Source: Deltaproteobacteria bacterium
GTDB taxonomy: Bacteria > Myxococcota > UBA796 > SXON01
DNA length: 10,875 nucleotides
Assembly: GCA_947483545.1 (NCBI GenBank)
Contig: CANKNP010000169.1
Coordinates: 1-10,875, forward strand
Reading direction: 5' to 3'
Shown piece by piece: positions 1-7,107 of this stretch (position 1 is its first letter; each line of letters begins with the position of its first letter). Below the pieces are notes generated by a model that made no database searches, was not told the origin of the DNA, and worked only from the letters and a program-made list of their open reading frames with translations. The position numbers and the translations under genes were made by a program.

Positions 1-150
1 AACCCCGTGGGTGTTCTGCACGGTCAGCGCGGCGATCGCGGCCATGCCGTACACGCCGTGGGCTTGAAGGGTGCGAAGGTCCGCCTGGATCCCCGCACCC
101 CCGCTGGGGTCGGAGCCGCCGATGGCGAGCACGGTGCGGGGGCGGGTCAT
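1..150 (-). CDS. thiD: Hydroxymethylpyrimidine/phosphomethylpyrimidine kinase ThiD, N-terminal 50 residues (runs off left edge)
   Basis: Reading the minus strand from the ATG at 150 gives 50 residues that continue past the window edge. They hold the family's N-terminal signature: a β-strand leading into [19 protein letters not shown], then [17 protein letters not shown]. This is the substrate-binding start of ribokinase-fold ThiD enzymes, which phosphorylate 4-amino-5-hydroxymethyl-2-methylpyrimidine twice for thiamine diphosphate synthesis in the cytoplasm. The catalytic C-terminal anion-hole region lies outside the window, so activity cannot be judged. The gene diverges from the lipoprotein gene at 177 with only 26 bp between the start codons, so at least one promoter must lie inside coding sequence. 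The related pyridoxal kinase (PdxY/PdxK) is less likely, because the [13 protein letters not shown] pattern is typical of ThiD. Confidence 0.93.
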   Translation of the reverse strand, partial: MTRPRTVLAIGGSDPSGGAGIQADLRTLQAHGVYGMAAIAALTVQNTHGV

Positions 151-176
151 AGGGGCGGCGTATTACCTTCCCCGCC

Positions 177-3164
177 ATGCGCCCCGCTTCCGCCTCGTCG
201 ATCCGCTTGCTCCTGCTCACCGCCGTCCCGGGCCTGCTCGCCGGCTGCGGGACCAGCACCCCCGCCGCTCGCGCGTTCACGATTGAGTCGATGGAGCAGA
301 CCATCGGCGGTCCCAAGGCTACTGCCCGGGTCGGCGACTACATGCTTGAGAACGGCAAAGTTCGCTTCGCCGTCCTGAACGGCCGCTACTCCTACGGCCC
401 GGCGCCCTATGGCGGCACGATCGTAGACGCCGACATCGTCCGGTCGGACCCCAGGTGGGGGGGAGGGCACGGCAACGATCAGCTCGCCGAGACCTTCACC
501 AGCGTGGACCTCGACCTCGCCGCCGCCGACACCCCCGAAGAGGTCCAGATCCTCAACGACGGCAGCGACGGCAACGCAGCCATCATCCGCGTGGACGCCG
601 CGGACGAGCCGTTCCTCTCAGCGCTCGGCCTGCTGTGGAGCCTGGTCTCCCACCCCGAAATGCGGCTGACGACCGACTACATCCTCGAGCCCGATGCGGA
701 CGTGCTTTTGATGCGCACGACCGTGACCATCCTCGGGTCCGAAGAGGTGGTTCCGATGTCCGAGCTTTCGGAGGCCGCTGTGCTCGCCGGATCCACCGAG
801 CCGGTGGACATCATCGGCACCGCGACGGGCACGGGCGCCGCCATGGGCGACTTCTATCTGCAGGGCGGCGCCATCGACGTCTTCGCGCCCGGCATCGGCT
901 TCGACGAGGATGGCGCGGTCTACCGGGCCGCGCAGCAGGGCCAGAATCTTTTCCAGGAGCCGTTCCAATTCCCCTTCATCGGCGGAACGGGCGAGCAGAT
1001 CGCCTATGGCCTTGCCGCCGCGACGGGTGACCTGTACGTCCCGCTGTTCACATCGTCTCAGACGGCTGGCTTTGGCGCGTTCAAGCAGGGGGACGGGTCT
1101 GACGAGCGGTTCCCGGAGGGCACGGCGTTCGCGTACGAGCGCTACCTCGCGGTCGGGGTGGGCGACATGGGGAGCGTGTACGACAAGCTGGCGGTCGCAC
1201 GCGGGGATCCGACGGGGACGGTGTCGGGAAATGTGCTGGAAGAAGGCTCGATGGCGCCGATGACCGGGGTGTCGGTCTTCGCGTACGAGGTTGGAGCCGA
1301 ATATCCGTGGATGCAGTGGCTCTCGGATGTGGGGGAGGACACCCAACTCGATGGGTCTTTCGCCGGCAGGTTGCCCCCGGGCGAGTGGGAGATCGCGGCC
1401 TATATGCGGGGTCGGCCGGAGGGGGAGCGGGTCCGGTTGACCGTGACCGAGGGGCAGAACACCACCGCCGTTGTGGGGGTGCCGCCGGCCGGCCTCGTGC
1501 GGGTGCACATCGTGGACGAGGTTGGACAGCCGATGCCGGGAAAGGTGACGTTCTTCGGCGGACCCTCTCTGAAGCCGGAGCGCGGGGATCCGTTCATCGG
1601 CGGCGATCCGAGCGAGGTGGTGTTTGTGCCGTATGGCGATGCCGAATTATACCTTCCGCCCGGCACCTACGAGGCGACCGCCACGCGCGGCTTTGAATAC
1701 GAGATCGACACCCAGATCATTGAGTTGGGCCCGCTGAGCGCCGCAGAGGTCACTTTTCAGCTCGTCCACAGCGTGGACACCGAGGGTTGGGTCTCCGCTG
1801 ATTTCCACGTCCACTCGATCCCAAGCTTTGACTCGGGCGTGAGCCTCCCGGATCGCGTAGGCACGATGGTCAGCGAGGGGGTCGAATACTTCTCGTCCTC
1901 GGACCACGACTCGGTCACCGATTTTGCGCCTACGGTCGAGGCGATGGGCCTCGAACCCTGGCTGCAGACCGGCATCGGGCTCGAGACCACGACGCTTGAG
2001 ATCGGCCATTACATCGGGTTTCCGTTGGGGCACGATTTTCAGACGGAGGCCGGCGGCGCGTTCGATTGGACCGGCATGGATCCCGCGGACATCCTCGACA
2101 CGATCACAGCGCTCGGCGTTGAAGCCGGCACCGATCCGGTCCGGATGGTCGCCCACCCGCGCGACGGAATCCTCGGGTATTTTGACCAATACGGGTTCGA
2201 CCCCTACACGGGCGACGTGAACACACCGCTCCTGTCGCAGGTGAACCCCCTGCTCGCCGACAGCAAGATGAAGCTCGATTTTGACGCCATCGAGCTCTTG
2301 AACGGCAAGCGTTTTGAGATCATCCGGACCCCTACCCAACGTGAGTTGGACGCCTTCGCCGCGGATAGCTCCAGCGTGCGCGCCTACGACATGGTGCAGC
2401 GCACCGCCGAGGAGCAGCAGGATCTCATCGACGACACCTACCGGCTCGGCTACGGCTATGAGGGGCAGGTGGACGATTGGTTCAGCTTGTTGAACCTTGG
2501 CTATCGCATTCCCGCGCTCGCCAATTCGGACACACACGACAAGACCGGCATCGAGTCCGGCTGCCCGCGAAACTTTGTGCTCTCCGAGACCGACGAGCCC
2601 GCGAACCTGGATGATCAGGCCGTGGCCGACGCTGTGAAGGCAGGCCACTCCTTCATGTCCTCTGGGCCGTTCGTGCGCTTCACCATCAACGACACCGGCA
2701 TCGGTGATGAGCTGATCGCGACGGAGGGCACGGTCAACCTGCACATCGAGGTGGAGGCGGCGTCTTGGATGAAGGTGGACCGCCTGGAGCTTTATCAGAA
2801 CGGCACGCTCATCTACGTCAACGAAGCCCTGGAAGAGGGCATCGTCCGGCTGGTCGAGGACAAGGAAGTGGCCGTGGACAAGGACAGTTGGTTCGTCGTG
2901 GTGGTCATGGGCGACGATGACATGTCGCCCCTGTTCTCCGCTGTCGAGATCCCGCCGATCCAGCTCCAGGACGTGGTGATCGAGGCGCTCTCGACCGTCC
3001 CGTCGGTCGCCGCCCTGCTCGGCGCTTCGGTGCCCATCCCCCGCGACGGGCCAGTGTTCCCGTACGCGATGACGAACCCGATCTACGTCGATGTGGACGG
3101 CGCTGGCTGGGTCGCGCCCGGCATCCCAGAGTGGATGCGGACGCCAGAGGCGCCGGAGGAATGA
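177..3164 (+). CDS. Large lipoprotein with CehA/McbA-type PHP metallohydrolase domain
   Basis: This 995-residue protein starts with a lipoprotein signal: Arg10, a hydrophobic stretch, and lipobox L21-A-G-C24. It is probably lipid-anchored in the cell envelope. Residues ~30-340 are an unrecognised β-rich domain. Around 345-435 and 439-530 are two carboxypeptidase-regulatory/Ig-like β modules. The PHP-type metallohydrolase domain (~538-800) shows metal-ligand motifs in order: DFHVHS (542-547), SDHD (575-578), LETTTLEIGHY (602-612), AHP (659-661) and NSDTHD (783-788). The C-terminal region (~820-990), with a GPFVRFTINDTGIGDE segment and a TNPIYVDVDGAGW ending, is typical of CehA/McbA relatives. 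CehA and McbA hydrolyse the carbamate ester carbaryl, but the family is wide, and the substrate here is unknown (phosphoester or other ester). No strong Shine-Dalgarno precedes the ATG; the start is chosen because it gives the intact signal peptide. The stop overlaps the next gene's start (ATGA). Confidence 0.85.
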   Translation: MRPASASSIRLLLLTAVPGLLAGCGTSTPAARAFTIESMEQTIGGPKATARVGDYMLENGKVRFAVLNGRYSYGPAPYGGTIVDADIVRSDPRWGGGHGNDQLAETFTSVDLDLAAADTPEEVQILNDGSDGNAAIIRVDAADEPFLSALGLLWSLVSHPEMRLTTDYILEPDADVLLMRTTVTILGSEEVVPMSELSEAAVLAGSTEPVDIIGTATGTGAAMGDFYLQGGAIDVFAPGIGFDEDGAVYRAAQQGQNLFQEPFQFPFIGGTGEQIAYGLAAATGDLYVPLFTSSQTAGFGAFKQGDGSDERFPEGTAFAYERYLAVGVGDMGSVYDKLAVARGDPTGTVSGNVLEEGSMAPMTGVSVFAYEVGAEYPWMQWLSDVGEDTQLDGSFAGRLPPGEWEIAAYMRGRPEGERVRLTVTEGQNTTAVVGVPPAGLVRVHIVDEVGQPMPGKVTFFGGPSLKPERGDPFIGGDPSEVVFVPYGDAELYLPPGTYEATATRGFEYEIDTQIIELGPLSAAEVTFQLVHSVDTEGWVSADFHVHSIPSFDSGVSLPDRVGTMVSEGVEYFSSSDHDSVTDFAPTVEAMGLEPWLQTGIGLETTTLEIGHYIGFPLGHDFQTEAGGAFDWTGMDPADILDTITALGVEAGTDPVRMVAHPRDGILGYFDQYGFDPYTGDVNTPLLSQVNPLLADSKMKLDFDAIELLNGKRFEIIRTPTQRELDAFAADSSSVRAYDMVQRTAEEQQDLIDDTYRLGYGYEGQVDDWFSLLNLGYRIPALANSDTHDKTGIESGCPRNFVLSETDEPANLDDQAVADAVKAGHSFMSSGPFVRFTINDTGIGDELIATEGTVNLHIEVEAASWMKVDRLELYQNGTLIYVNEALEEGIVRLVEDKEVAVDKDSWFVVVVMGDDDMSPLFSAVEIPPIQLQDVVIEALSTVPSVAALLGASVPIPRDGPVFPYAMTNPIYVDVDGAGWVAPGIPEWMRTPEAPEE

Positions 3165-3934
3165 GCCGTCGGTCCTGGTCCGTCTCGATCTTCGCCCGGA
3201 ACGCGGGTGCGGTCCTCCTGATCCACCACAAGCGGCTCGGCACCTGGCTCCCCGTGGGGGGGGAGATCGAGGCGGGGGAGTCCCCGTTGGAGGCCGCGCG
3301 ACGGGAACTGCGCGAGGAGACTGGGTTCGAAGGGGTCTTTGTCCCCGGGTTGGGCGTGGACGGCACGCCCGACGGAATGCTCGGGTACGAGGAGCACGCC
3401 GCCGGATCCAAGGGCACGCACCTCAACTTTGCGTTCGTGGCAGACGTCCCGACGCGCGAGGTGGTGCCCAACGACGAGTTTGGGGAGTTTCAGTGGGTTT
3501 CGGAGATGGACGGGTTGGACTGCCCGCAAAATGTTCGCGAACTGGCGGCAATGGCCCTCCGCGCCGGCGAGCCGACGTCGGAGCAATTGATTCGGCTGGC
3601 CCAACGATGGCTCGATTGTTTCAACGGCCGCGACATCGAAGGACTGTTGGGGCTCTACGCCGAGGATGCCGTGCATGTGAGCCCGAAGCTGCGGGATCGG
3701 GAGCCGGAGACGAAGGGCGAGATCCGGGGCGTCGAGGCGCTGCGGCGGTGGTGGACCGGCGCGATGGAACGACTCCCGGGGCTACGCTACGAGCCGCTGC
3801 ACCTCACGGCCAGCGGGGGGCGCGTTTTCATGGAATACCTGCGCACGGTGCCGGGCGAGGCGGATTTGATTGTGGCGGAGGTGTTGGTCGTGACAGGCGG
3901 TCGGATCACGGCTTCCTCGGTGTTTCACGGATGA
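3161..3934 (+). CDS. Nudix hydrolase fused to an NTF2/SnoaL-like domain
   Basis: This 257-residue protein starts at the ATG overlapping the upstream stop (ATGA). An in-frame GTG at 3131 is possible but would add ten non-conserved residues. Residues 5-135 are a Nudix fold with a complete Nudix box at 34-56: GEIEAGE, then REL (48-50), EE (52-53) and GF (55-56). This is the Mg2+-binding, diphosphate-cleaving motif. Residues ~141-257 look like a SnoaL/ketosteroid-isomerase-type NTF2 domain: an opening helix (LAQRWLDCFNGRDIEGLLGLYAEDAV), then G-VEALRRWWTGAMERLP, then β-strands ending at the stop. Nudix enzymes cleave nucleoside-diphosphate-linked compounds, and NTF2 domains bind or isomerise small hydrophobic ligands. 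The actual substrate cannot be read from the sequence. It is the middle gene of a three-gene coupled operon, and its stop again overlaps the next start by ATGA. Confidence 0.88.
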   Translation: MSRRSWSVSIFARNAGAVLLIHHKRLGTWLPVGGEIEAGESPLEAARRELREETGFEGVFVPGLGVDGTPDGMLGYEEHAAGSKGTHLNFAFVADVPTREVVPNDEFGEFQWVSEMDGLDCPQNVRELAAMALRAGEPTSEQLIRLAQRWLDCFNGRDIEGLLGLYAEDAVHVSPKLRDREPETKGEIRGVEALRRWWTGAMERLPGLRYEPLHLTASGGRVFMEYLRTVPGEADLIVAEVLVVTGGRITASSVFHG

Positions 3935-4824
3935 AAGGCAAGCGCGAGGCGGCAGCCCAGAAGCGCGGCGGGGGCGCGGGCGCCACAGGCGGGAGCAAGC
4001 AGGACGCGAACACCGAGCAGCTCCGGAAGATCTCAAAGAAGCTCGGCAATGCGCAGGTTCAGACGCTGATTGGGCGCAACGACAAGGCACGAGACGCGAT
4101 CTACCAATTCATCGTGCAGCGGCTCCAAAGGATCCGGGCAGTCCAGGCCCGAGAGAAGGAGGCGATGAACAAACAGCGAGTTTGGTTTGACGAGGTTGCC
4201 AGGAAGAAGGCAGGGTTCGCGCTCCCTGATCCGACGCGGTGGCGTCAGGCCGCCAAATATTATCGGCTGGCGGCGCAATCGGTCGCGCGTGGCAATTTGG
4301 GCCAGGCGGTCCAACACATGGATCGCGCGATGGAGGCCGAGCGTCAGGCGTTCGAAAACCTGCCCAAGCAGGTCGCTCTGGACCACACGGAGACCGGCGC
4401 AGTGGAGGCGCCGAGCGAGATGGTAGCGGTGTCGGAGGGAGAGGGCTGTACGCCGCGGGAGGTGACGGAGGCGGTGAACCTCGCGGAGACCATCGAGCGG
4501 GAGAGTGACACGTCCCAGGCTGCGGGGGTGCGCGGAGGGCGGAAGCCCTGGTGGGGCGAGGTCGAGGAGGAGGGCGAGGAGAAGAAGGACGGCGCGAAGA
4601 AGGGCAAGAAGGGAGAGGAGAAGGTCGAGGCCGAGCCGGAGAAGAAGCCGGAGGAGGGCGAGAAGAAGGAGGAGGAAGAGGAGGTCGCGCAGGCCGAGGA
4701 GAAAGCGGAGGAGAAGGCCCAGGGCCAGGAGCAGGCGGTGGTCGCGGCGGGCGGCGTTCCGCTCGTGAGCGAGCTGCCCGGGCCGCCGGTGAAGACGGTG
4801 CGGACGCGGGTGAAGCGGGGGTAG
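3931..4824 (+). CDS. Unrecognised protein with helical core and Lys/Glu-rich tail
   Basis: I do not recognise this 297-residue protein. The ATG overlaps the preceding stop (ATGA); the same frame is open far upstream, but that part lies over the Nudix gene and reads as Arg/Gly-rich shadow. No signal peptide or membrane segment is visible. Residues 1-26 are Lys/Gly/Ala-rich. Residues 28-150 are predicted helical, with a KKLGNAQVQTLI segment (36-47), then long amphipathic helices, a DPTRW motif (100-104) and a TPR-like helix pair around YYRLAAQSVARGNLGQAVQHMDRAM (110-134). Residues 151-205 are acidic and loose. Residues 210-268 are almost pure Glu/Lys/Ala/Gly low complexity, and the short C-terminus is basic (RTRVKRG). 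The GN-x-x-VQ motif resembles one near the N-terminus of some eCIS/DUF4157-associated proteins, but no other eCIS gene is present here. The helical core is probably a real conserved domain; its role is unknown. Confidence 0.75.
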   Translation: MKGKREAAAQKRGGGAGATGGSKQDANTEQLRKISKKLGNAQVQTLIGRNDKARDAIYQFIVQRLQRIRAVQAREKEAMNKQRVWFDEVARKKAGFALPDPTRWRQAAKYYRLAAQSVARGNLGQAVQHMDRAMEAERQAFENLPKQVALDHTETGAVEAPSEMVAVSEGEGCTPREVTEAVNLAETIERESDTSQAAGVRGGRKPWWGEVEEEGEEKKDGAKKGKKGEEKVEAEPEKKPEEGEKKEEEEEVAQAEEKAEEKAQGQEQAVVAAGGVPLVSELPGPPVKTVRTRVKRG

Positions 4825-4851
4825 GCTACGGGCTACGGGCTACGGGCTACG
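4824..4851. repeat. Perfect 7-bp tandem repeat, four copies of GGCTACG
   Basis: Four exact head-to-tail copies of GGCTACG begin at the last base of the TAG stop of the preceding gene and end just before GGGCGC. The array lies outside coding sequence. A microsatellite of this kind can change copy number by slippage; nothing shows a function. Confidence 0.9.
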
Positions 4852-5160
4852 GGGCGCTCACCTGGGCGGCGACGTCCGGCACCTGGCCGAGCAGGCTTCG
4901 GCGTGTTCGGGATCTCTCGTGCCTGCGGGTCACCCTTGTGCAGCCGGCGGCCCGGAAATAAAGTTGGAGTCGACCTTGACAACTTTTCGGAGACAATTTT
5001 CGACCCGCCGCACACCGCCCATGGAATCGGTGTTCCTTGCCCATAGGGCCCCGTGGCGCGCCCTGTGCCGATGATTTCGCCGAAAACCCCGGGGACCTCC
5101 GCAAAGCGCGCTCCTACACCCGTTTCCGGAGGCCAAAAAACACCGTGCTACGTTGTGTTC
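4825..5160. other. 336-bp intergenic stretch without a supported gene
   Basis: Apart from the heptamer array at its left end I see no gene here on either strand. Short frames exist but have no conserved features. A TTGACA hexamer lies at 4976-4981 on the plus strand, but there is no good -10 element at 16-18 bp, so a promoter is not supported. The region is less GC-rich around 4956-5000 and 5125-5160, consistent with non-coding sequence upstream of the remnant gene at 5161. No strong hairpin followed by a T-run was found to end the upstream operon. Confidence 0.6.
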
Positions 5161-5643
5161 ATGGATTCACACCTTCACTCTGCCGCAATGCTCCTCAACG
5201 AACGCCTGCTCAGCGCCCGCCGCGGTCACCGCCGGGCGGAGTTCCAGTTGGCGATGTTGATCGCCGAAATGGACGACGGCCGCCTTTTCCACCAGCTCGG
5301 CTACGCATCACTGGCCCAATACGGCGAGGTGGTGCTTGAGCTGAGCCCTCGGACGACGCGTGAGCTGGCGGCGTTGGGCCGTCGCCTGCCGGGGCTCCCC
5401 GTGGTGTCGGTCAAGCCTGGAAAACCCTCACCCCGCCGTTACCGCCCCTTTCTCGACATACCCCGCGAGATCCAACGTCGCGCGGGCAAAACCTTCCGCG
5501 AGCACGACCTGCAGCACGCGCTCCCGCACGCCGACCTGCACCATCCTCGGCAACTCGGCAGGAGCCAGCTCAATCCTGGCGTGCTCCTCGGACCCCACGG
5601 GGGCATAACGCACTCGAAATTGTCGAAAACCCTCGCGGCGTAA
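5161..5643 (+). pseudogene. Truncated HNH-endonuclease/DUF222-like N-terminal fragment
   Basis: The ORF has 160 codons from ATG 5161. Its first ~84 residues resemble the N-terminal helical region common to HNH-endonuclease-containing paralogues of Myxococcota-like genomes: LLNERLL, a helix with RRAEFQLAMLIAEMDDGRLF, then LGYASLAQYGEVVLELS, then TRELAALGRRLPGLPVV. From about residue 90 (5428) to the stop, the frame is only the antisense of the larE 3' end. It is Pro/His/Arg-rich with no family resemblance. The nuclease (HNH) part is absent, so this is best read as a remnant cut off where larE ends. A GTG at 5053 would extend it with unlikely sequence. It could instead be a short expressed protein. 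The family assignment is from recalled similarity and is moderately sure. Confidence 0.5.
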
Positions 5644-6252
5644 CGCCGATTCAATTCTGGCCACCCGGAGGATTCGGTCCAGCGTGACGCGTGTGCCCGG
5701 CGCAAATCGACTGCCGAGGCACGCGAAGCTTGGCTTGTCCCAGGCCCGAATCCCCAGCGCCTTCGCGGTCTCGCGCACCTCTGCCTTCGTAAAGCCGACC
5801 TCGACGAGGGGGTGATGGACGCCGTGCTCTTGGGCGGCGCGCAGGCCGGGGCGATGGTCGCCCAAATCGTCGAGGATCGTGCCATCTACGACGGGCGCGC
5901 CTCCACGGGCGATGGCGGCCTTGCGGGCGAGGTCGAACAGCTCGGTCTTGCAGTGGTAGCAGCGGTCGCCGGTGTTGGCGGCGTACGCCTCGTTCTCCAG
6001 CTCGTGGGCGTCCACCAGCTCGTGCCTGGCACCCAGCTCGCGGGCCAGCGCGACGGCGGCCTCGGTCTCTTCGATCGGGAGCGTGGGCGAGACCGCGGTC
6101 AAGGCGATGGCCCGGTCGCCCAGGGCTTGGACCGCCGCAGCCAGGACCAGGGCGGAGTCCACCCCGCCTGAGAACGTGACGATCAGCTCGCCAGACCCTG
6201 CCAGCGCCCGGAGGTTGACCACGAGCGTGTCGTAGCGGGTCAGGGCTGCCAC
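5428..6252 (-). CDS. larE: LarE-type ATP-dependent sulfur transferase (PP-loop)
   Basis: This 274-residue protein starts at GTG 6252, with a GGGGA Shine-Dalgarno-like stretch about 9 bases upstream, and overlaps the upstream gene by 13 bp. The length fits LarE (about 270-280). The PP-loop ATP-binding motif SGGVDS is at 28-33. Further family motifs are VSPTLP (54-59), GDRCYHCK (95-102), GTILDDLGDHRPGLRAA (124-140), and KPSFACLGSRF (173-183) with Cys178. In LarE of Lactiplantibacillus plantarum a cysteine in this segment (Cys176) is the sacrificial sulfur donor in making the nickel-pincer nucleotide cofactor. Only one Cys is visible around Cys178, which suits the sacrificial type rather than the [4Fe-4S] type; this is inferred without an alignment. 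LarB and LarC are not in the window, so its place in pincer synthesis is unproven. Other PP-loop sulfur-insertion enzymes are the alternative. Confidence 0.88.
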   Translation of the reverse strand: MAALTRYDTLVVNLRALAGSGELIVTFSGGVDSALVLAAAVQALGDRAIALTAVSPTLPIEETEAAVALARELGARHELVDAHELENEAYAANTGDRCYHCKTELFDLARKAAIARGGAPVVDGTILDDLGDHRPGLRAAQEHGVHHPLVEVGFTKAEVRETAKALGIRAWDKPSFACLGSRFAPGTRVTLDRILRVARIESALRREGFRQFRVRYAPVGSEEHARIELAPAELPRMVQVGVRERVLQVVLAEGFARATLDLAGYVEKGAVTAG

Positions 6253-6965
6253 TCGGCGGTGTCCCCTGGGGCGACCCCAGCTTCGGCTGCCGACCCTCCG
6301 ACCGCGACGATCTCGAGCCAGCCGGACGAGCCGGTGAGCGCGACGAGGCTGCCTGCGGGTGCATCGCCATAGGTGCGGACGACCGGGAGCGCCAATTCGC
6401 GCCACAGGATGAAGCCCGTGGTTTGACCTGGTAAGTTGGTGATCGCATTCCCGAAGCGGTCAAGGCGTCGGACCACGCCCGCAGTGAGGACCGGGAGGGC
6501 GACGAACGCGGTGGGCAGCGCATCGTCGAACCGAACGAGCCCGGCGAGGAGGCGGGCAGCGGCGGGGGCAAAGAGGTCGCGGCCGTGGAAGGTGGCGGAG
6601 CGCTTCGGCAAGCCCCAGGCGTCGGGGAGCGTGCGCGCATCGGTGTCCTCGGGGTCCACGCGGGCGCAGAGCCCGTTGTCCGGTCCCACGAAGAAGCGGT
6701 CCTGAATCCGCGCGACGATCGCCCCTCGCTTGCCGCCGACGCCCGGGTCAACGACCCCAACGAACACGGAGCCCGCCGGGAACCACCGCCAGCTCTCCGC
6801 GAGCAGATCGGCGCCGTGCGCGATGTCCTGCGGGGGGACGGCGTGGCACAGGTCGATCACCCGGATGGCGGGGTGGATCCCCGCGATCACGCCCTTCATC
6901 ACGCCCACGTAGGCGTCCGCGAGGCCGAAGTCGGTCAGGAGCACGAGCGGGGGAAGGTCGGACAC
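6240..6965 (-). CDS. SAM hydroxide adenosyltransferase (DUF62 / SAM hydrolase family)
   Basis: From GTG 6965 this is a 241-residue protein whose core begins at once with LVLLTDFGLADAYVGVMKG. Family motifs in order are TDFG (11-14), VDPGVGG (72-78) with Arg80, GPDNG (94-98), FHGRDLF (126-132) and DRFGN (169-173). Asp73, Arg80 and His127 match the conserved Asp-Arg-His set that activates water in this family. The family hydrolyses S-adenosylmethionine to adenosine and methionine and is related to the fluorinase and chlorinase; those halogenases carry different features and are less likely. An in-frame GTG at 7064 would add 33 Pro-rich, unconserved residues, so the later start is preferred, though neither start has a clear ribosome binding site. 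It overlaps larE by 13 bp, which implies co-transcription. Confidence 0.88.
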   Translation of the reverse strand: MSDLPPLVLLTDFGLADAYVGVMKGVIAGIHPAIRVIDLCHAVPPQDIAHGADLLAESWRWFPAGSVFVGVVDPGVGGKRGAIVARIQDRFFVGPDNGLCARVDPEDTDARTLPDAWGLPKRSATFHGRDLFAPAAARLLAGLVRFDDALPTAFVALPVLTAGVVRRLDRFGNAITNLPGQTTGFILWRELALPVVRTYGDAPAGSLVALTGSSGWLEIVAVGGSAAEAGVAPGDTAEWQP

Positions 6966-7107
6966 CCCGGGGACGTAGTCAGGATCGGGTGGAAGGGCGA
7001 GGGGTGGGGGCCGGGGGCAGGCGGGCTTGGGGCCATCCGCGGGTCGTCCGATCCGCCGTGACACGCCCGTGGACTTTTTGCGTATTTTAGCTACCCACGT
7101 AATATCA

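Noticed and set aside
1647..2744. 365-codon minus-strand open frame opposite the lipoprotein gene
   Set aside because: It lies over the PHP domain, which has intact metal-ligand motifs. It looks like GC-driven shadow coding.
3091..3930. In-frame upstream extension of the Lys/Glu-rich protein (long open frame over the Nudix gene)
   Set aside because: It overlaps the Nudix gene with a perfect motif in another frame. The extension is Arg/Gly-rich shadow sequence and the ATGA overlap at 3931 gives a natural start.
4883..4905. GCCGA/TCGGC hairpin as terminator for the lipoprotein operon
   Set aside because: Only a 5-bp stem and no T-run follows.
4976..5004. TTGACA-based promoter for the remnant gene
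   Set aside because: The -35 hexamer is perfect but the sequence at 16-18 bp spacing (around TTCGAC) does not resemble a -10 element.
5137..5160. Rho-independent terminator for larE on the minus strand (5-bp AACAC/GTGTT stem with a T-run)
   Set aside because: The stem is short and AT-containing with an 11-base loop, and it lies about 270 bp past the larE stop. Too weak to call.
5390..5401. CGGGG/CCCCG dyad just past the larE stop as a terminator
   Set aside because: The loop would be only two to four bases and no T-run follows on the minus strand; it also falls in the remnant coding frame.
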